Positions 47,834 to 55,889 of a DNA stretch of 55,889 nt are shown one piece after another. Position numbers and translations under genes: made by a program. This stretch comes from Phycisphaerales bacterium (GTDB lineage: Bacteria > Planctomycetota > Phycisphaerae > Tepidisphaerales > Tepidisphaeraceae), in NCBI GenBank assembly GCA_028291615.1, contig JAQGHM010000396.1:1-55889 (forward strand), given 5' to 3'. The notes beneath the pieces were generated by a model that saw only the letters and a program-made list of their open reading frames with translations, ran no database searches and was not told where the DNA came from. How positions within the stretch are numbered: the first letter of the stretch is position 1; the number at the start of each line of letters is the position of its first letter.

Positions 47834-50800
47834 TTAGCGCTTCGGCGGGGGCGGCAGGCGGTCGCGCCATTGGGCGGCTTCCTTGGGCTTGTTCCAGGCG
47901 GTGTAAAGGGCGACCAGATCCGCCGTGGTGTCGAGGCGCGGCTCGGCGCCGTCGCGGCCCTGATTTTGGAAGTGTCTCTGGGCGTTCAGGAGTTGCCGCT
48001 CGGCCTGGTCGTACTTTTTCTGAGAGACATAAAACAACCCCAGGGCGCGGGCGGCGCGGGCGGTGCCGGCGCTGGCCTTGCCGGCACCGTTGTTGGCCGA
48101 GGTCCAGTGTTGGAGCGCCCGCTTGTACGTCGCCTCGGTCTCTTCGGCGCGGTCCGGGCCCAGGGCAGCGGCGAGCGCCAGCAGGGCGTCGCCGAAGTCG
48201 TCAGCGTTGCCGTTCGCGCCGCCCGCAATCTCGACGGCCTCGCGAAACAGGGCGAGCGCGGCCTCGCGTTTTCCCGCTGCCAGCAACGCCGCCGCCAGGT
48301 CGCGCGTCGTGCGCGCGTAGAGCATGCTGGTGCGCCCGGTGTGCTCGCCGTGCAGGTTGCGCGCCTTGCGCAGCACCGTCTCAGCTTCCGCGAGATCGCC
48401 ATGTCGCGCCAGGCAGTTTCCCAGTTGGACGTGCCGATCGATTCCGTGTTTGTCGCCCCACGCTCGGCTGGACACGTCCAGCGCGATCCGCCACGCCTCG
48501 ATTTCGGCATCGCGTTCATCCAGGTCTCTCAGAGTTAATGCAACGTGATACGCGATGTGCGGCGCTTGCTGATCGGCGCTACCCTGTTGAGCGCGGGCGA
48601 TCGCCAGCAGGTCGTTCAGCGCGCGGTTGTATTCCTCGCTGAAACCCGCTGCCCGCATCGCCTGCGCAAGGTTCACCCGTGCCTGGATCGTCGCTTGCGA
48701 TTCCGCCCCCGCTTTGAAATGAGCCGCCAGAATCGCCCGGCGGATCTCGACCGCTTCAGTGGCCGCCGCCGGCGAGCCCACCGCCAGCAATTCGCGCGAT
48801 AGGCCGTAGCCGGTGGTCAACGTCACCGAATTCTCCGGTCCCAGCGCCGCGGCGCGCAGCGCGTAGGCGCGGCGGTAAAACGCCGCCGCCGTCTCGTGAC
48901 GCCGCTCGTTCGAAAAATACCATCCTACCCCGTCGCAGACGCCCGCCATTCCCTTGGCGTCAAGGGGTTGGCCAAGCTTGGCGCTCTCCAGCGCCCGCCG
49001 CGCGGCTGCCTCCGCCTCGTTGGCATTGGTTCCCGCGGTGATGGCGGCGCAGGCATCCCAGAGCGTTTTCGGCCAGCCGATGGGCTGGGTCGCGGCCGCC
49101 GGGACGGTTACCACCACGAGCTCGCTTGGCCGGGTGGTTCCGACGGGCACGTCAATCGGTTCAACGGTTAGCCACAGTTCGGGTCCCAACTGCCGGTGAA
49201 AGTATTCGATCCGCAATTCGGTTGATCCGCCGGGGAGATCCACCAAGCCGAAGACGGTCGGCCACTCGATGCGCGCATCGGGCGCCGGCCAATGATCGAT
49301 CAGCAGCTTTCCCCCCACCCAAAGCCGCACCCCCGCGTTCACCTTCACCTCGAACTTGTAACGACCGCCGGGCAGCTTAATGGTCGATGTACCCGTCAGG
49401 CCGAACGGCTCGTTGCCCCCGAACGGCCCGCAGCTCCGAAAGACCTCGTAGTTCCTGACAAGCGTCTGCTCCTTAACCACTTCATCGGGTTGCCGGGCAA
49501 CCCTGGCGGCAAAACGTTCCGGTGCGCTGTCCTTACCGCCCATTCCGAACAATTTCAGTTCCCACGGCGAGATCAGCAACCAGTGCGTCGTGGTCTGCTG
49601 AACCCCGCCTTTACGCGGGATCATGTACGTCAACTCGTAGATGCCGGGCGTGGGATCGCCCAGCGCCTGTAGCGCGGCTACATCACCAGCGGAAAACAGC
49701 GTTTTCTGCTTCGCGCCCGGTCCCACCCACCGCTCGATGCGATAGGTCAGCTTGCTCAGATCCACCTCGGTCGGGTCGAACGATTGCGGAGGCATCGCAT
49801 ATAACGCGTTAATGATCGTCGGGTGCGTGTTCGCGCGAATCGCCTGGCTCGTCCAAGCCGACCGATCGAAAATTCGCAGCCCCAGGTTCATGACCCCCAG
49901 GAGCCATTGATACATTCCGTTCTCTTTGCTGAAGCGCGCTCGACTGACAGCCATCCCTTCGGCGAACAGGCGCGCCGCGTCAGCATCGCGGTGTAGCTGG
50001 CACGCCAGCAAGCCGCCAGTAGTCGTCCATGTGATCAGCGTCGCGTCGTTCGTGGACCGAAAGCGGAGGGCGGGTTGAACGAATTCGTCCCAAAGCGCGA
50101 AGGCATCTTCGAGGCGGTCCATCCGCGCTTCGAGTTTGATCAGGTGATCAGCGGCAGAAATCGTCTCGTCGGCGTTATTTCCTAACTCGGTCCGCGCCCT
50201 GGCAAGCAGGCGCCGCCGCAATCCCAGCGCCTCCTCCAGCCGCCCCTGCTTCGCGATTGCGCCGCAGAGATTGCTCTCGGCAACGAAGCTTGAATTCAGT
50301 GTGACGCACTCGCGGTACAGACTCTCGGACTCCGCAAAGCGCCCGTCGGCAGAGACGATGTTCGCCAGGTCGTTCAGCACGGCGGAAAGGCGTGCTTTGC
50401 CTTCGGGGGTTGGGTCGGCGCGGCAATCGTTTACCAGGTCGCGGAGCAGACCCTCCGCCACGGATGGCGAGGACCGCTGCGCCCGCGCCAGCACGGCTAA
50501 CCGTCGAATGGCATGCGTCACCTGGTGCGTGGGCCCAAAGACCCGCGTCGCCGCTTCCAGCATCGGACCTGACAACTCCTCCACCCGCTCGTCCTCACCG
50601 GCTGAATGCAACCACCAGAGCTCGGTCTGCGCAACGCGCAGATACGCCTTGGAGTCATGAGCGAACGTGCGTTCGGCGAGCTCGTGTGCTTTGCGTGACT
50701 GTTCCGCCGCCTGCGGTTTTTGCCCCAAGCCGCTGTAAGCGTGGGCGAGCGTCCGCCGGATGCCAATCTCCGTCTCGGGATCGTCCCGGAATTTCACGCC

Positions 50801-52225
50801 GCATTCGGCGGCGGCCTTGTCGAGGACATCGATGACCTTGACCTCCGCGCCTCCCTTTGACTTCTCAGGGTTGGCCTCGGACAGCATGACGGTGACGAAG
50901 TCGCTAATCGCTTTCGCTCGCCGGGCCTCTTTTTCCGCATCCACCTGGGCTTGTTTCGCCTCCTCGGATGCTTTGACGGCGACGTTCTTCTGCGCCGTCG
51001 CAATTCCTTCGGCAGATTCCGCGCGCCCCAACGCCACCTTCGCCTGGATAAACCCGATGCTGGTCCCCACCATTCCCAGGACCATCACCGTCAGCACCGC
51101 CGCCGTCGCGATCACCCCCATTCGGTGCTTGCGGACGAACTTGCCCAGGCGATAGCGCCGGCCAGGCGGCCGCGCCAGCACCGGCTCGTTCTCCATGTGA
51201 CGCCGCAGGTCCAGCGCCAACGCATCGGCCGTCTCATAGCGCCGAGCCCGTTCCTTCTCGATCGCCTTGAGCGTGATCCAGTCCAGGTCGCCGCTTACTT
51301 CCTTCAGCAGCGACCGCGGGTCGGTCTTGTGCGACTTGGCGATCTCCGCGATCGAGCGCGTCTTCGGCAGCGCGGTCTCGACGCTCATCGTCGATGCGTC
51401 GTTCAACCGCGTGCTCGGCTTGGGCGGCTCCACCTCCCGGATAAACCGCGCGATGCCGTCGTGCCCGGCCTGCCGCAGCGTCGCAGCGTCGAATGGCAGC
51501 ATTCCGGTCAGCAGCTCGTACAGGATTACGCCCAGCGCGTAGATGTCCGCCCGCGTGTCCACGTCCAGGCCGCTCGTCGCAGCCTGCTCGGGCGGCATGT
51601 ATTCCGGGGTGCCCATCAGGCTGCCGATCTCCGTGTGCAGCGTCCGCTGGGTCAGCGGCGACTGGATCGCCTTGGCAATGCCGAAGTCGATCACCTTCGG
51701 CACCGCCTTGCCGTCCAGCAAGGTCACCAGGATGTTTGAAGGCTTGAGGTCGCGATGGATGATCCCTTTCTGATGGGCATGCTGCACGGCGTGACAGACT
51801 TGCACGAATAGTTCCAGCCGCTCCCGGGTCGTCAGCTTCTCCTGGTCGCAGAACTGGGTGATCGGCGTGCCCGGCACGTACTCCATCGCGATGTAAGGGC
51901 GTCCGTCAGGCGTCTCGCCGGCCTCGAACACGCGGGCGACGTTCGGGTGCGTCATCAGCGCCAGCGCCTGGCGTTCAACCTCGAACCGCGTCACCACGTC
52001 CTTGGTGTCCATCCCCGCGCGAATGACCTTGACGGCCACCATTCGCCGAACCCCCTCGCGCTGCTCTGCCTTGTAAACCACCCCCATCCCGCCACCCCCC
52101 AGCCGTTCTAGCACCCGAAACGGGCCAATGAACTCCAGTTCCCCCCGGCCGGCGCGCGGCGGGGGTGCGGTCTCGGTCGATTCCTGACCGGCGGGCGCCC
52201 CGGCTTGATCGCTCTCGTTTCCCAT
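47834..52225 (-). CDS. Membrane Ser/Thr protein kinase with TPR-like repeats and a PA14 domain
   Basis: A 1463-residue Hanks-type kinase. The kinase domain (about residues 35-345) has [12 protein letters not shown], the ATP lysine K66 (VAVKV), [10 protein letters not shown] with D159, DFG at 180-182 and PPEQ. One helix follows (about 369-393). The rest is predicted outside the cytoplasm: coiled coil and TPR-like helices, then a PA14 domain ([40 protein letters not shown]), then more TPR-like helices. PA14 often binds carbohydrate, so a sensor linking wall or matrix sugars to phosphorylation is a reasonable inference. The start at 52225 gives the common N terminus; the frame is open further up to 52432. 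Confidence 0.9.
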   Translation of the reverse strand: MGNESDQAGAPAGQESTETAPPPRAGRGELEFIGPFRVLERLGGGGMGVVYKAEQREGVRRMVAVKVIRAGMDTKDVVTRFEVERQALALMTHPNVARVFEAGETPDGRPYIAMEYVPGTPITQFCDQEKLTTRERLELFVQVCHAVQHAHQKGIIHRDLKPSNILVTLLDGKAVPKVIDFGIAKAIQSPLTQRTLHTEIGSLMGTPEYMPPEQAATSGLDVDTRADIYALGVILYELLTGMLPFDAATLRQAGHDGIARFIREVEPPKPSTRLNDASTMSVETALPKTRSIAEIAKSHKTDPRSLLKEVSGDLDWITLKAIEKERARRYETADALALDLRRHMENEPVLARPPGRRYRLGKFVRKHRMGVIATAAVLTVMVLGMVGTSIGFIQAKVALGRAESAEGIATAQKNVAVKASEEAKQAQVDAEKEARRAKAISDFVTVMLSEANPEKSKGGAEVKVIDVLDKAAAECGVKFRDDPETEIGIRRTLAHAYSGLGQKPQAAEQSRKAHELAERTFAHDSKAYLRVAQTELWWLHSAGEDERVEELSGPMLEAATRVFGPTHQVTHAIRRLAVLARAQRSSPSVAEGLLRDLVNDCRADPTPEGKARLSAVLNDLANIVSADGRFAESESLYRECVTLNSSFVAESNLCGAIAKQGRLEEALGLRRRLLARARTELGNNADETISAADHLIKLEARMDRLEDAFALWDEFVQPALRFRSTNDATLITWTTTGGLLACQLHRDADAARLFAEGMAVSRARFSKENGMYQWLLGVMNLGLRIFDRSAWTSQAIRANTHPTIINALYAMPPQSFDPTEVDLSKLTYRIERWVGPGAKQKTLFSAGDVAALQALGDPTPGIYELTYMIPRKGGVQQTTTHWLLISPWELKLFGMGGKDSAPERFAARVARQPDEVVKEQTLVRNYEVFRSCGPFGGNEPFGLTGTSTIKLPGGRYKFEVKVNAGVRLWVGGKLLIDHWPAPDARIEWPTVFGLVDLPGGSTELRIEYFHRQLGPELWLTVEPIDVPVGTTRPSELVVVTVPAAATQPIGWPKTLWDACAAITAGTNANEAEAAARRALESAKLGQPLDAKGMAGVCDGVGWYFSNERRHETAAAFYRRAYALRAAALGPENSVTLTTGYGLSRELLAVGSPAAATEAVEIRRAILAAHFKAGAESQATIQARVNLAQAMRAAGFSEEYNRALNDLLAIARAQQGSADQQAPHIAYHVALTLRDLDERDAEIEAWRIALDVSSRAWGDKHGIDRHVQLGNCLARHGDLAEAETVLRKARNLHGEHTGRTSMLYARTTRDLAAALLAAGKREAALALFREAVEIAGGANGNADDFGDALLALAAALGPDRAEETEATYKRALQHWTSANNGAGKASAGTARAARALGLFYVSQKKYDQAERQLLNAQRHFQNQGRDGAEPRLDTTADLVALYTAWNKPKEAAQWRDRLPPPPKR

Positions 52226-52435
52226 CTTTTGCCACGCGAAGGAGGAAAGCGGCAGTCTACCGGTTGCGTCGCAAACTGTCATTAATTTAGACGGATTGGT
52301 TGCGTGATCGGCGCCCGTCTCGCGATCAACCGGTATATGTAATGAAATGCCACCAAAATCGCGCGAGGAGGGATTGGGGCCGGCGTTCTGCTCACGCCAC
52401 TCGAGGGCGCTGCCACACGGCGTGCCTGGCATCGA
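52226..52435. other. Gap between kinase and transposase-like gene
   Basis: 210 bases. No clear terminal inverted repeat or promoter was found. The kinase frame stays open on the minus strand across this gap without conserved content. Confidence 0.4.
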
Positions 52436-53332
52436 TCAGACACTGCTGGCTGCTTGCGGCCGACTTTCCGCCGGAGGATTCGCCAGGGCCGCAACCGAAT
52501 CAGCAAGTTTGGAATGCGGCTTCCGCTTCCGGTCCACGTACGCTTCGACGCTTTTCTCGCCGGATAAGAGAAACCTCAGGAAAGATTTGGATTGAAACCG
52601 ACAAGTCTGTGCAATCCCCAGCATTCTTAAATATTGAGAAGCCACACGCTTGTAGAAACACCCAGAGATCTTTCGTTGGATTGCCAAATGACGAATTGCC
52701 CGCTCCGCCATGTTATTGTTCCAGGGGATGCCATCTTCGGCTAGAAAGCGGAACAGGTCATCCTTGTACCGGACGAATCGCTTTTGATATTTCTGAGTGA
52801 CCTCGGATTGATACTCTCGTCCGACAATGTGGCCACGGTAGAACTGGTCGACCGTGCTGGTGAACTTCGCGAGATGCCGGAGTTTCGCTCCGTACCGGCC
52901 GAATGCGGTGAGCATCGGCACGAAAAGGTCTTTGCACGCCTGCACGAACGATTCCAGTTCGAGATTATACGGGTTGGACCACAGGTCGTCGTTCAGATCT
53001 CGAATCAGATGCACGAGACACTTCTGCTGGCGACATGGTACCGCGTCGTAACCAGCGTAAAAGTCAGATACTAACACGCCCTTGTAGTCCTTAAGGATCT
53101 GGCGAACAAGCAGCGTTTCGCGAGTGTCAGTAAGCTTGAAAATCACATCCCGTCCATCAGTAACTACCCATACGAATTGATGGTAGCCTTGGATGTTCAG
53201 TTCGGTTTCATCGACATGGAGAAAGGGACTTCCGAGCATGTGGTCAAGCAGAAGTTTTTCGGTCGCCTCGTAGTATTTTGAGAGATAGCCAATGAACGCG
53301 ACGATGGTCCCGTCTGAAAGTCCCCACCGCAA
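52436..53332 (-). CDS. IS66-like DDE transposase catalytic region
   Basis: 298 residues that continue the upstream nuclease frame after a one-base frame change. The full catalytic triad is seen: D41 in FLHVDETELNIQG, D90 in GVLVSDFYAGYD, and E210 in GIPWNNNMAERAIRHLAIQR. These are IS66/TnpC features. The C terminus is basic (RKRKPHSK). No tnpA or tnpB is present, as in single-gene IS66-type elements. The TTG at 53332 is only the edge of the open frame, not a convincing independent start, so expression probably depends on the upstream frame. Confidence 0.82.
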   Translation of the reverse strand: MRWGLSDGTIVAFIGYLSKYYEATEKLLLDHMLGSPFLHVDETELNIQGYHQFVWVVTDGRDVIFKLTDTRETLLVRQILKDYKGVLVSDFYAGYDAVPCRQQKCLVHLIRDLNDDLWSNPYNLELESFVQACKDLFVPMLTAFGRYGAKLRHLAKFTSTVDQFYRGHIVGREYQSEVTQKYQKRFVRYKDDLFRFLAEDGIPWNNNMAERAIRHLAIQRKISGCFYKRVASQYLRMLGIAQTCRFQSKSFLRFLLSGEKSVEAYVDRKRKPHSKLADSVAALANPPAESRPQAASSV

Positions 53333-55238
53333 AAAGGTCGTAAAGCGTTTGGTTGATTACGCGGTAAGGAAGACGAAGAGAGATACGCAGGTAAAGCGCC
53401 CACGCCTGAAAGCGGTGGCCGAACACGCGCCCCTCAAAGCGCCTTATCGCGGGTGGCGAGTAAATGACCTTGCAACGACGGCAACGGGCCTTGGCCCCCA
53501 CGTACTTTGTCACGGTCTTCCTGCAGCCGCCTTTCGTAAATACCAAGTCGATGACGCTGTGTTCGGCGACTTCATTTAAGACTTCGAGTGCCTCCGCGTT
53601 GTGGCGAGGGCAGCGTTGCTTGGCCCGGACGCGAATCACCATCCCCGCTTTGGCCGATGTAAGGCGAACGTAAGCTTTGTGCCCCTTCAGCGCACCACGT
53701 TTCGCGGGCCCATGGTTGCTCGGCTGCCGCACGATGATTCGCCGTCGGCTGTATTCCTCGTGCGCCGACTGCAGGATCGCTTCAAAGGCAGTGTGAAGTT
53801 GACATCCGATGCCGGAAGCGTCCGGGTTTGACGGTTCGGTTAAGTCGAGGTTTGCATTCCCTCCTGCTTTCTCAGCGAGATGCCGTAATTTTCCTAGAAG
53901 AAGGTGCAAGGCGCTGCAGTCATCCTCATTATAACGGAGGAGCATCTGCTTGTAAGCGTCGTCGTGCGACCGCTCCCAATGAAACCGCCATGCGAGGCTC
54001 GATATGCCGTTAGCATCGGGCTGCGTCCAGCGGGCGCCAGCGTATGAAGCCAGCGATTTCAGGCTATTCGAACGCACCGGAAAATACACCCTACCAAACA
54101 CGAGCGTGGTGACGTTGAACAGACGAGCGGTGATTTGATTGACGTTTATCTCGTATCGATGTGACAAGACTTTCAGCGCCCTCGCATCGTAGCTCCCGTA
54201 ATGGTAGATCGGACCCTCTGGGAACTCGGCGATCTTGTCACACAGACGTCTGAGCGCAGACTGTTCATTCGAAGGATCGTCTGCCCAAAAGCTGAAATAC
54301 TCGGTACGCGCGTCGCCTGCTACGAAGAGACCAAAAAGGTAATAGAAGCACTGGTCTGGGTCTCCCTCAATGTCCAAGAAGAGTTCGACGGGATGCCGAG
54401 GAATAGGCGTTACGTCCTGCAAATAGACCTTACCGGTACGAATTGCGAGCGCCTGTAATTCGAACTTGAAAGCTGGAGGTATCGGACGGCTGTATTTACG
54501 CCGGCGTCGGGGCTTGAATTGGTAAGACAATTGCTGGACGGTCAAGATCCCCTTCTTATGGTAGCGAGCTCGTATTTTGGGTCTCATCCGGTCTAGCAGG
54601 CTGAGGTCGTCCAATTGTTCCGCCTTCTCTCTACAGGCCTGACGGAATGAGCAGGTCGCGCAGTGCTTGTTCAGCACAACCGCCGGCTCATCGGTGGTTG
54701 GCTTTGCTAACCAGGACAGAAGCCGATTTACGGTACTTTCGACGACCGGATATAGTTCTGAGAGCGATATTGTCCGATATCGAGGGCCCTGTGTTATCAG
54801 CGCTCCGGCCTTCGGGCGAACGCCTCCCATGTGCCCGATGACATAGCCCGCGAAGGCAAGGCGAAGTGTGGCTTCCTCAGAGATGCGGGACAAGCCGCTT
54901 GAGATTAGTGGCTGGTAAGCATCTTGACCGCCGGACCCGCCCGAACTGCGTACAAATCCGTCGCAATCGGCTTGCAACGGCCCACAGAGCAGTGGAAGTC
55001 CGATCGCCGGGTGGCAGCCGACATCTGCTGGTATTCCCGTCAAGATTGCATTGCTGTTTTTGAGTTGGTTCTCCTCCGCGCGCCGGTGCATGATCTGGAC
55101 GTACTCGTGCGGCAAGCCACCCGACTCACCATGGAGCAACAAGAATGCCTGTCGGTGGCACTCTGAATAAGCTGCCACGATTTTGGATGTGATGACTCCC
55201 GCCACGGGATTATCCGACTTCCCACCTATTCCAAACAT
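53244..55238 (-). CDS. TM0106-type RecB/Cas4-like nuclease with DEDD exonuclease domain, joined to a transposase N terminus
   Basis: 664 residues in the first frame. Residues 14-215 match the TM0106 RecB-like family: ITSKIVAAYSECHRQAF (C27), D91/D93 in LQADCDGFV, and the Fe-S-type triad C193, C196, C202 in KHCATCSFRQACREK. The usual E-x-K after the Asp is not evident (YQPLISSG), so the PD-(D/E)XK centre may be inactive. Residues 284-445 are a YprB/RNase H-fold exonuclease with D289 and E291 (LFLDIEGDP), D351 (GSYDARAL) and D439/D440 (YNEDDCSAL). From about 510 the sequence becomes an IS66-type zinc/HTH region (C543, C572, C586, C589). The frame then drifts out after the T5 run at 53330-53334. 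Confidence 0.82.
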   Translation of the reverse strand: MFGIGGKSDNPVAGVITSKIVAAYSECHRQAFLLLHGESGGLPHEYVQIMHRRAEENQLKNSNAILTGIPADVGCHPAIGLPLLCGPLQADCDGFVRSSGGSGGQDAYQPLISSGLSRISEEATLRLAFAGYVIGHMGGVRPKAGALITQGPRYRTISLSELYPVVESTVNRLLSWLAKPTTDEPAVVLNKHCATCSFRQACREKAEQLDDLSLLDRMRPKIRARYHKKGILTVQQLSYQFKPRRRRKYSRPIPPAFKFELQALAIRTGKVYLQDVTPIPRHPVELFLDIEGDPDQCFYYLFGLFVAGDARTEYFSFWADDPSNEQSALRRLCDKIAEFPEGPIYHYGSYDARALKVLSHRYEINVNQITARLFNVTTLVFGRVYFPVRSNSLKSLASYAGARWTQPDANGISSLAWRFHWERSHDDAYKQMLLRYNEDDCSALHLLLGKLRHLAEKAGGNANLDLTEPSNPDASGIGCQLHTAFEAILQSAHEEYSRRRIIVRQPSNHGPAKRGALKGHKAYVRLTSAKAGMVIRVRAKQRCPRHNAEALEVLNEVAEHSVIDLVFTKGGCRKTVTKYVGAKARCRRCKVIYSPPAIRRFEGRVFGHRFQAWALYLRISLRLPYRVINQTLYDLFAVGTFRRDHRRVHWLSLKILRGDRKTSA

Positions 55239-55431
55239 GGCCTACTTTGATACCGCAATAATATCAAAACGGCCGCTAGACGGACCCACTATTACAGCTG
55301 ATTTTTGATTCATTTTACAGCTGCCCGCCCCCGCCTCCCCGTCCGCCACACCCCAACCTTGAACAGCGCGTCTTATCCTCCGCGCTGTCTCGCGATGGAC
55401 GCCCCCTTCCGCTATGATCGGTGGCAAACCC
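55239..55431. other. Divergent intergenic region upstream of the nuclease gene and xseB
   Basis: Contains two CAGCTG sites at 55297 and 55318 flanking an A/T-rich stretch (direct repeat CAGCTGTAA on the minus strand) and TATGAT at 55413-55418, a possible -10 for xseB. Nothing else was recognised. Confidence 0.4.
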
Positions 55432-55689
55432 ATGTCCAGGAAAAACCCAATCCCGCCCAAAAACTTCGAGGAAGCCGTCGCCGAGCTGGAGCAGATTCTC
55501 CAGCACATCGAGACCGGCGAGCTTGGCCTGGAGCAGACGCTGGTCGAGTATGAGCGAGGCAACTTCCTGATCCAGCATTGCCGCGAGGTGCTCAATTCGG
55601 CTGAAAAGCAGATCGAATTGATCTCCAAAGGACCGGACGGCGCGTGGGCTGCCAAGCCGTTCGAACCCGCAGCGGAGGGGCAGGAATGA
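55432..55689 (+). CDS. xseB: Exodeoxyribonuclease VII small subunit
   Basis: 85 residues with the XseB pattern: NFEEAVAELEQILQHIETGE, then LGLEQTLVEYERGNFLIQHC and LNSAEKQIEL. XseB binds the large subunit XseA to form the single-strand exonuclease. The ATG at 55432 starts the conserved protein; an in-frame ATG at 55414 overlaps a TATGAT box and is less likely. Its stop overlaps the next start (ATGA), so it is translationally coupled to the polyprenyl synthase gene. No xseA is visible. Confidence 0.93.
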   Translation: MSRKNPIPPKNFEEAVAELEQILQHIETGELGLEQTLVEYERGNFLIQHCREVLNSAEKQIELISKGPDGAWAAKPFEPAAEGQE

Positions 55690-55889
55690 GCCGCACATCC
55701 ACCGACGTTTTGACCCAACTCGCGCGGCATGGCAAGGCCGTGGAAGATTACATGCGCGATGCCCTCAAGCGCCAGGTGGACGCGCCTCGGCTGCTGGTCG
55801 AATCAATGGATTACAGCCTCATGGCCGGCGGCAAACGTCTGCGGCCGACACTGGTGCTTGAGAGCGGGATCGCGTGTGGCGGGGCGGTC
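55686..55889 (+). CDS. ispA: Polyprenyl (farnesyl/geranyl) diphosphate synthase, truncated by the window edge
   Basis: The first 68 residues are visible. YSLMAGGKRLRPTLVL is the N-terminal signature of trans-isoprenyl diphosphate synthases and binds the pyrophosphate of IPP. The xseB-ispA order is common in bacteria, often followed by dxs, which supports the name. The two Asp-rich motifs lie beyond the window. Confidence 0.9.
   Translation, partial: MSRTSTDVLTQLARHGKAVEDYMRDALKRQVDAPRLLVESMDYSLMAGGKRLRPTLVLESGIACGGAV

Larger units (their letters stand above)
52436..55238 (-). mobile_element. Nuclease-transposase fusion element, frame-interrupted
   Basis: Taken together, the two minus-strand frames form one protein of about 935 residues: Cas4/RecB-like nuclease, DEDD exonuclease, zinc-knuckle linker and IS66-like DDE transposase. 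It lies between a protein kinase gene and xseB. No terminal inverted repeats or target duplication could be established, so its ends are set to the coding region. Confidence 0.6.

Noticed and set aside
53325..53340. Classical -1 programmed frameshift in the transposase
   Set aside because: The required change is +1 (or -2), and no A6G-type slippery heptamer is present in the needed register.
52315..55283. CCGTCTCGCG (52315, plus) and CCGTCTAGCG (minus, from 55283) as terminal inverted repeats
   Set aside because: The match stops after ten bases and the bases outside it do not form a direct repeat.
52288..55284. TAGACGGA present on both sides of the nuclease-transposase gene (52288-52295 and 55277-55284) as an 8-bp target duplication
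   Set aside because: IS66 elements make 8-bp duplications, but the inner ends show no matching inverted repeats, and one 8-base match between two flanks of about 200 bases is expected by chance.
1..55889. CRISPR array or tRNA/rRNA genes
   Set aside because: No regularly spaced direct repeats with unique spacers and no cloverleaf or rRNA-like sequence were noticed in the intergenic regions.

Overview
The window looks like chromosomal DNA of a GC-rich planctomycete, most likely a Phycisphaerae/Tepidisphaerales relative. This is inferred from gene content only. The signs are PEP-CTERM sorting tails, dockerin-like repeats, a prepilin-type protein with a processing-associated DG motif, an N-terminal LEPR-XLL-like signal, small membrane proteins with a C-terminal zinc ribbon, a Ser/Thr kinase carrying TPRs and PA14, CotH and NIPSNAP proteins, and many short interspersed DNA repeats.

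Layout. 1-3.5 kb is an envelope glycosylation patch (truncated GT2, membrane protein, FkbM methyltransferase, GT4). 3.7-8.7 kb is a minus-strand group of exported proteins: a PEP-CTERM protein, a 1000-residue PstS-like/dockerin/PEP-CTERM protein and a pseudopilin. 8.9-19 kb holds a GT28 glycolipid glycosyltransferase, two tandem paralogous secreted proteins with conserved promoter and leader around a zinc-ribbon protein, an MFS exporter, a sensor histidine kinase and an S9 peptidase. 19-24 kb has a coiled-coil protein, a divergent pair whose right member is frame-broken, and metH. 24-34 kb has an RTX/beta-propeller fusion, an NUDT22-like Nudix hydrolase, a WD40 protein, a third paralog of the tandem family, an inositol-monophosphatase-family enzyme and a CotH protein. 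34-47.6 kb has an Fn3-like protein, two small membrane proteins, nuoG, a four-module secreted protein, nuoH, nuoI, a Cys-rich mini-protein coupled to an ankyrin protein, a NIPSNAP protein, several small genes and an esterase. 47.8-52.2 kb is a large membrane Ser/Thr kinase. 52.4-55.2 kb is a mobile-element-like gene. 55.4 kb to the end is xseB and the start of a polyprenyl synthase.

The most unusual locus is 52436-55238 (minus). There a Cas4/RecB-type nuclease with four iron-sulphur-type cysteines and a DEDD exonuclease domain runs into an IS66-like DDE transposase, interrupted by one frame change at a T5 run. Other points of interest are the duplicated promoter/leader with a hairpin at the predicted RNA 5' end, a repeated -10-close-to-ATG arrangement suggesting leaderless mRNAs, a three-copy interspersed repeat of about 110-200 bp, six 21-bp repeats in front of a small membrane protein gene, and a secreted PsbP/DcrB-like multimodule protein between nuoG and nuoH. 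No rRNA, tRNA or CRISPR array was recognised. All calls come from reading the sequence and recalled family motifs; no database search was run.
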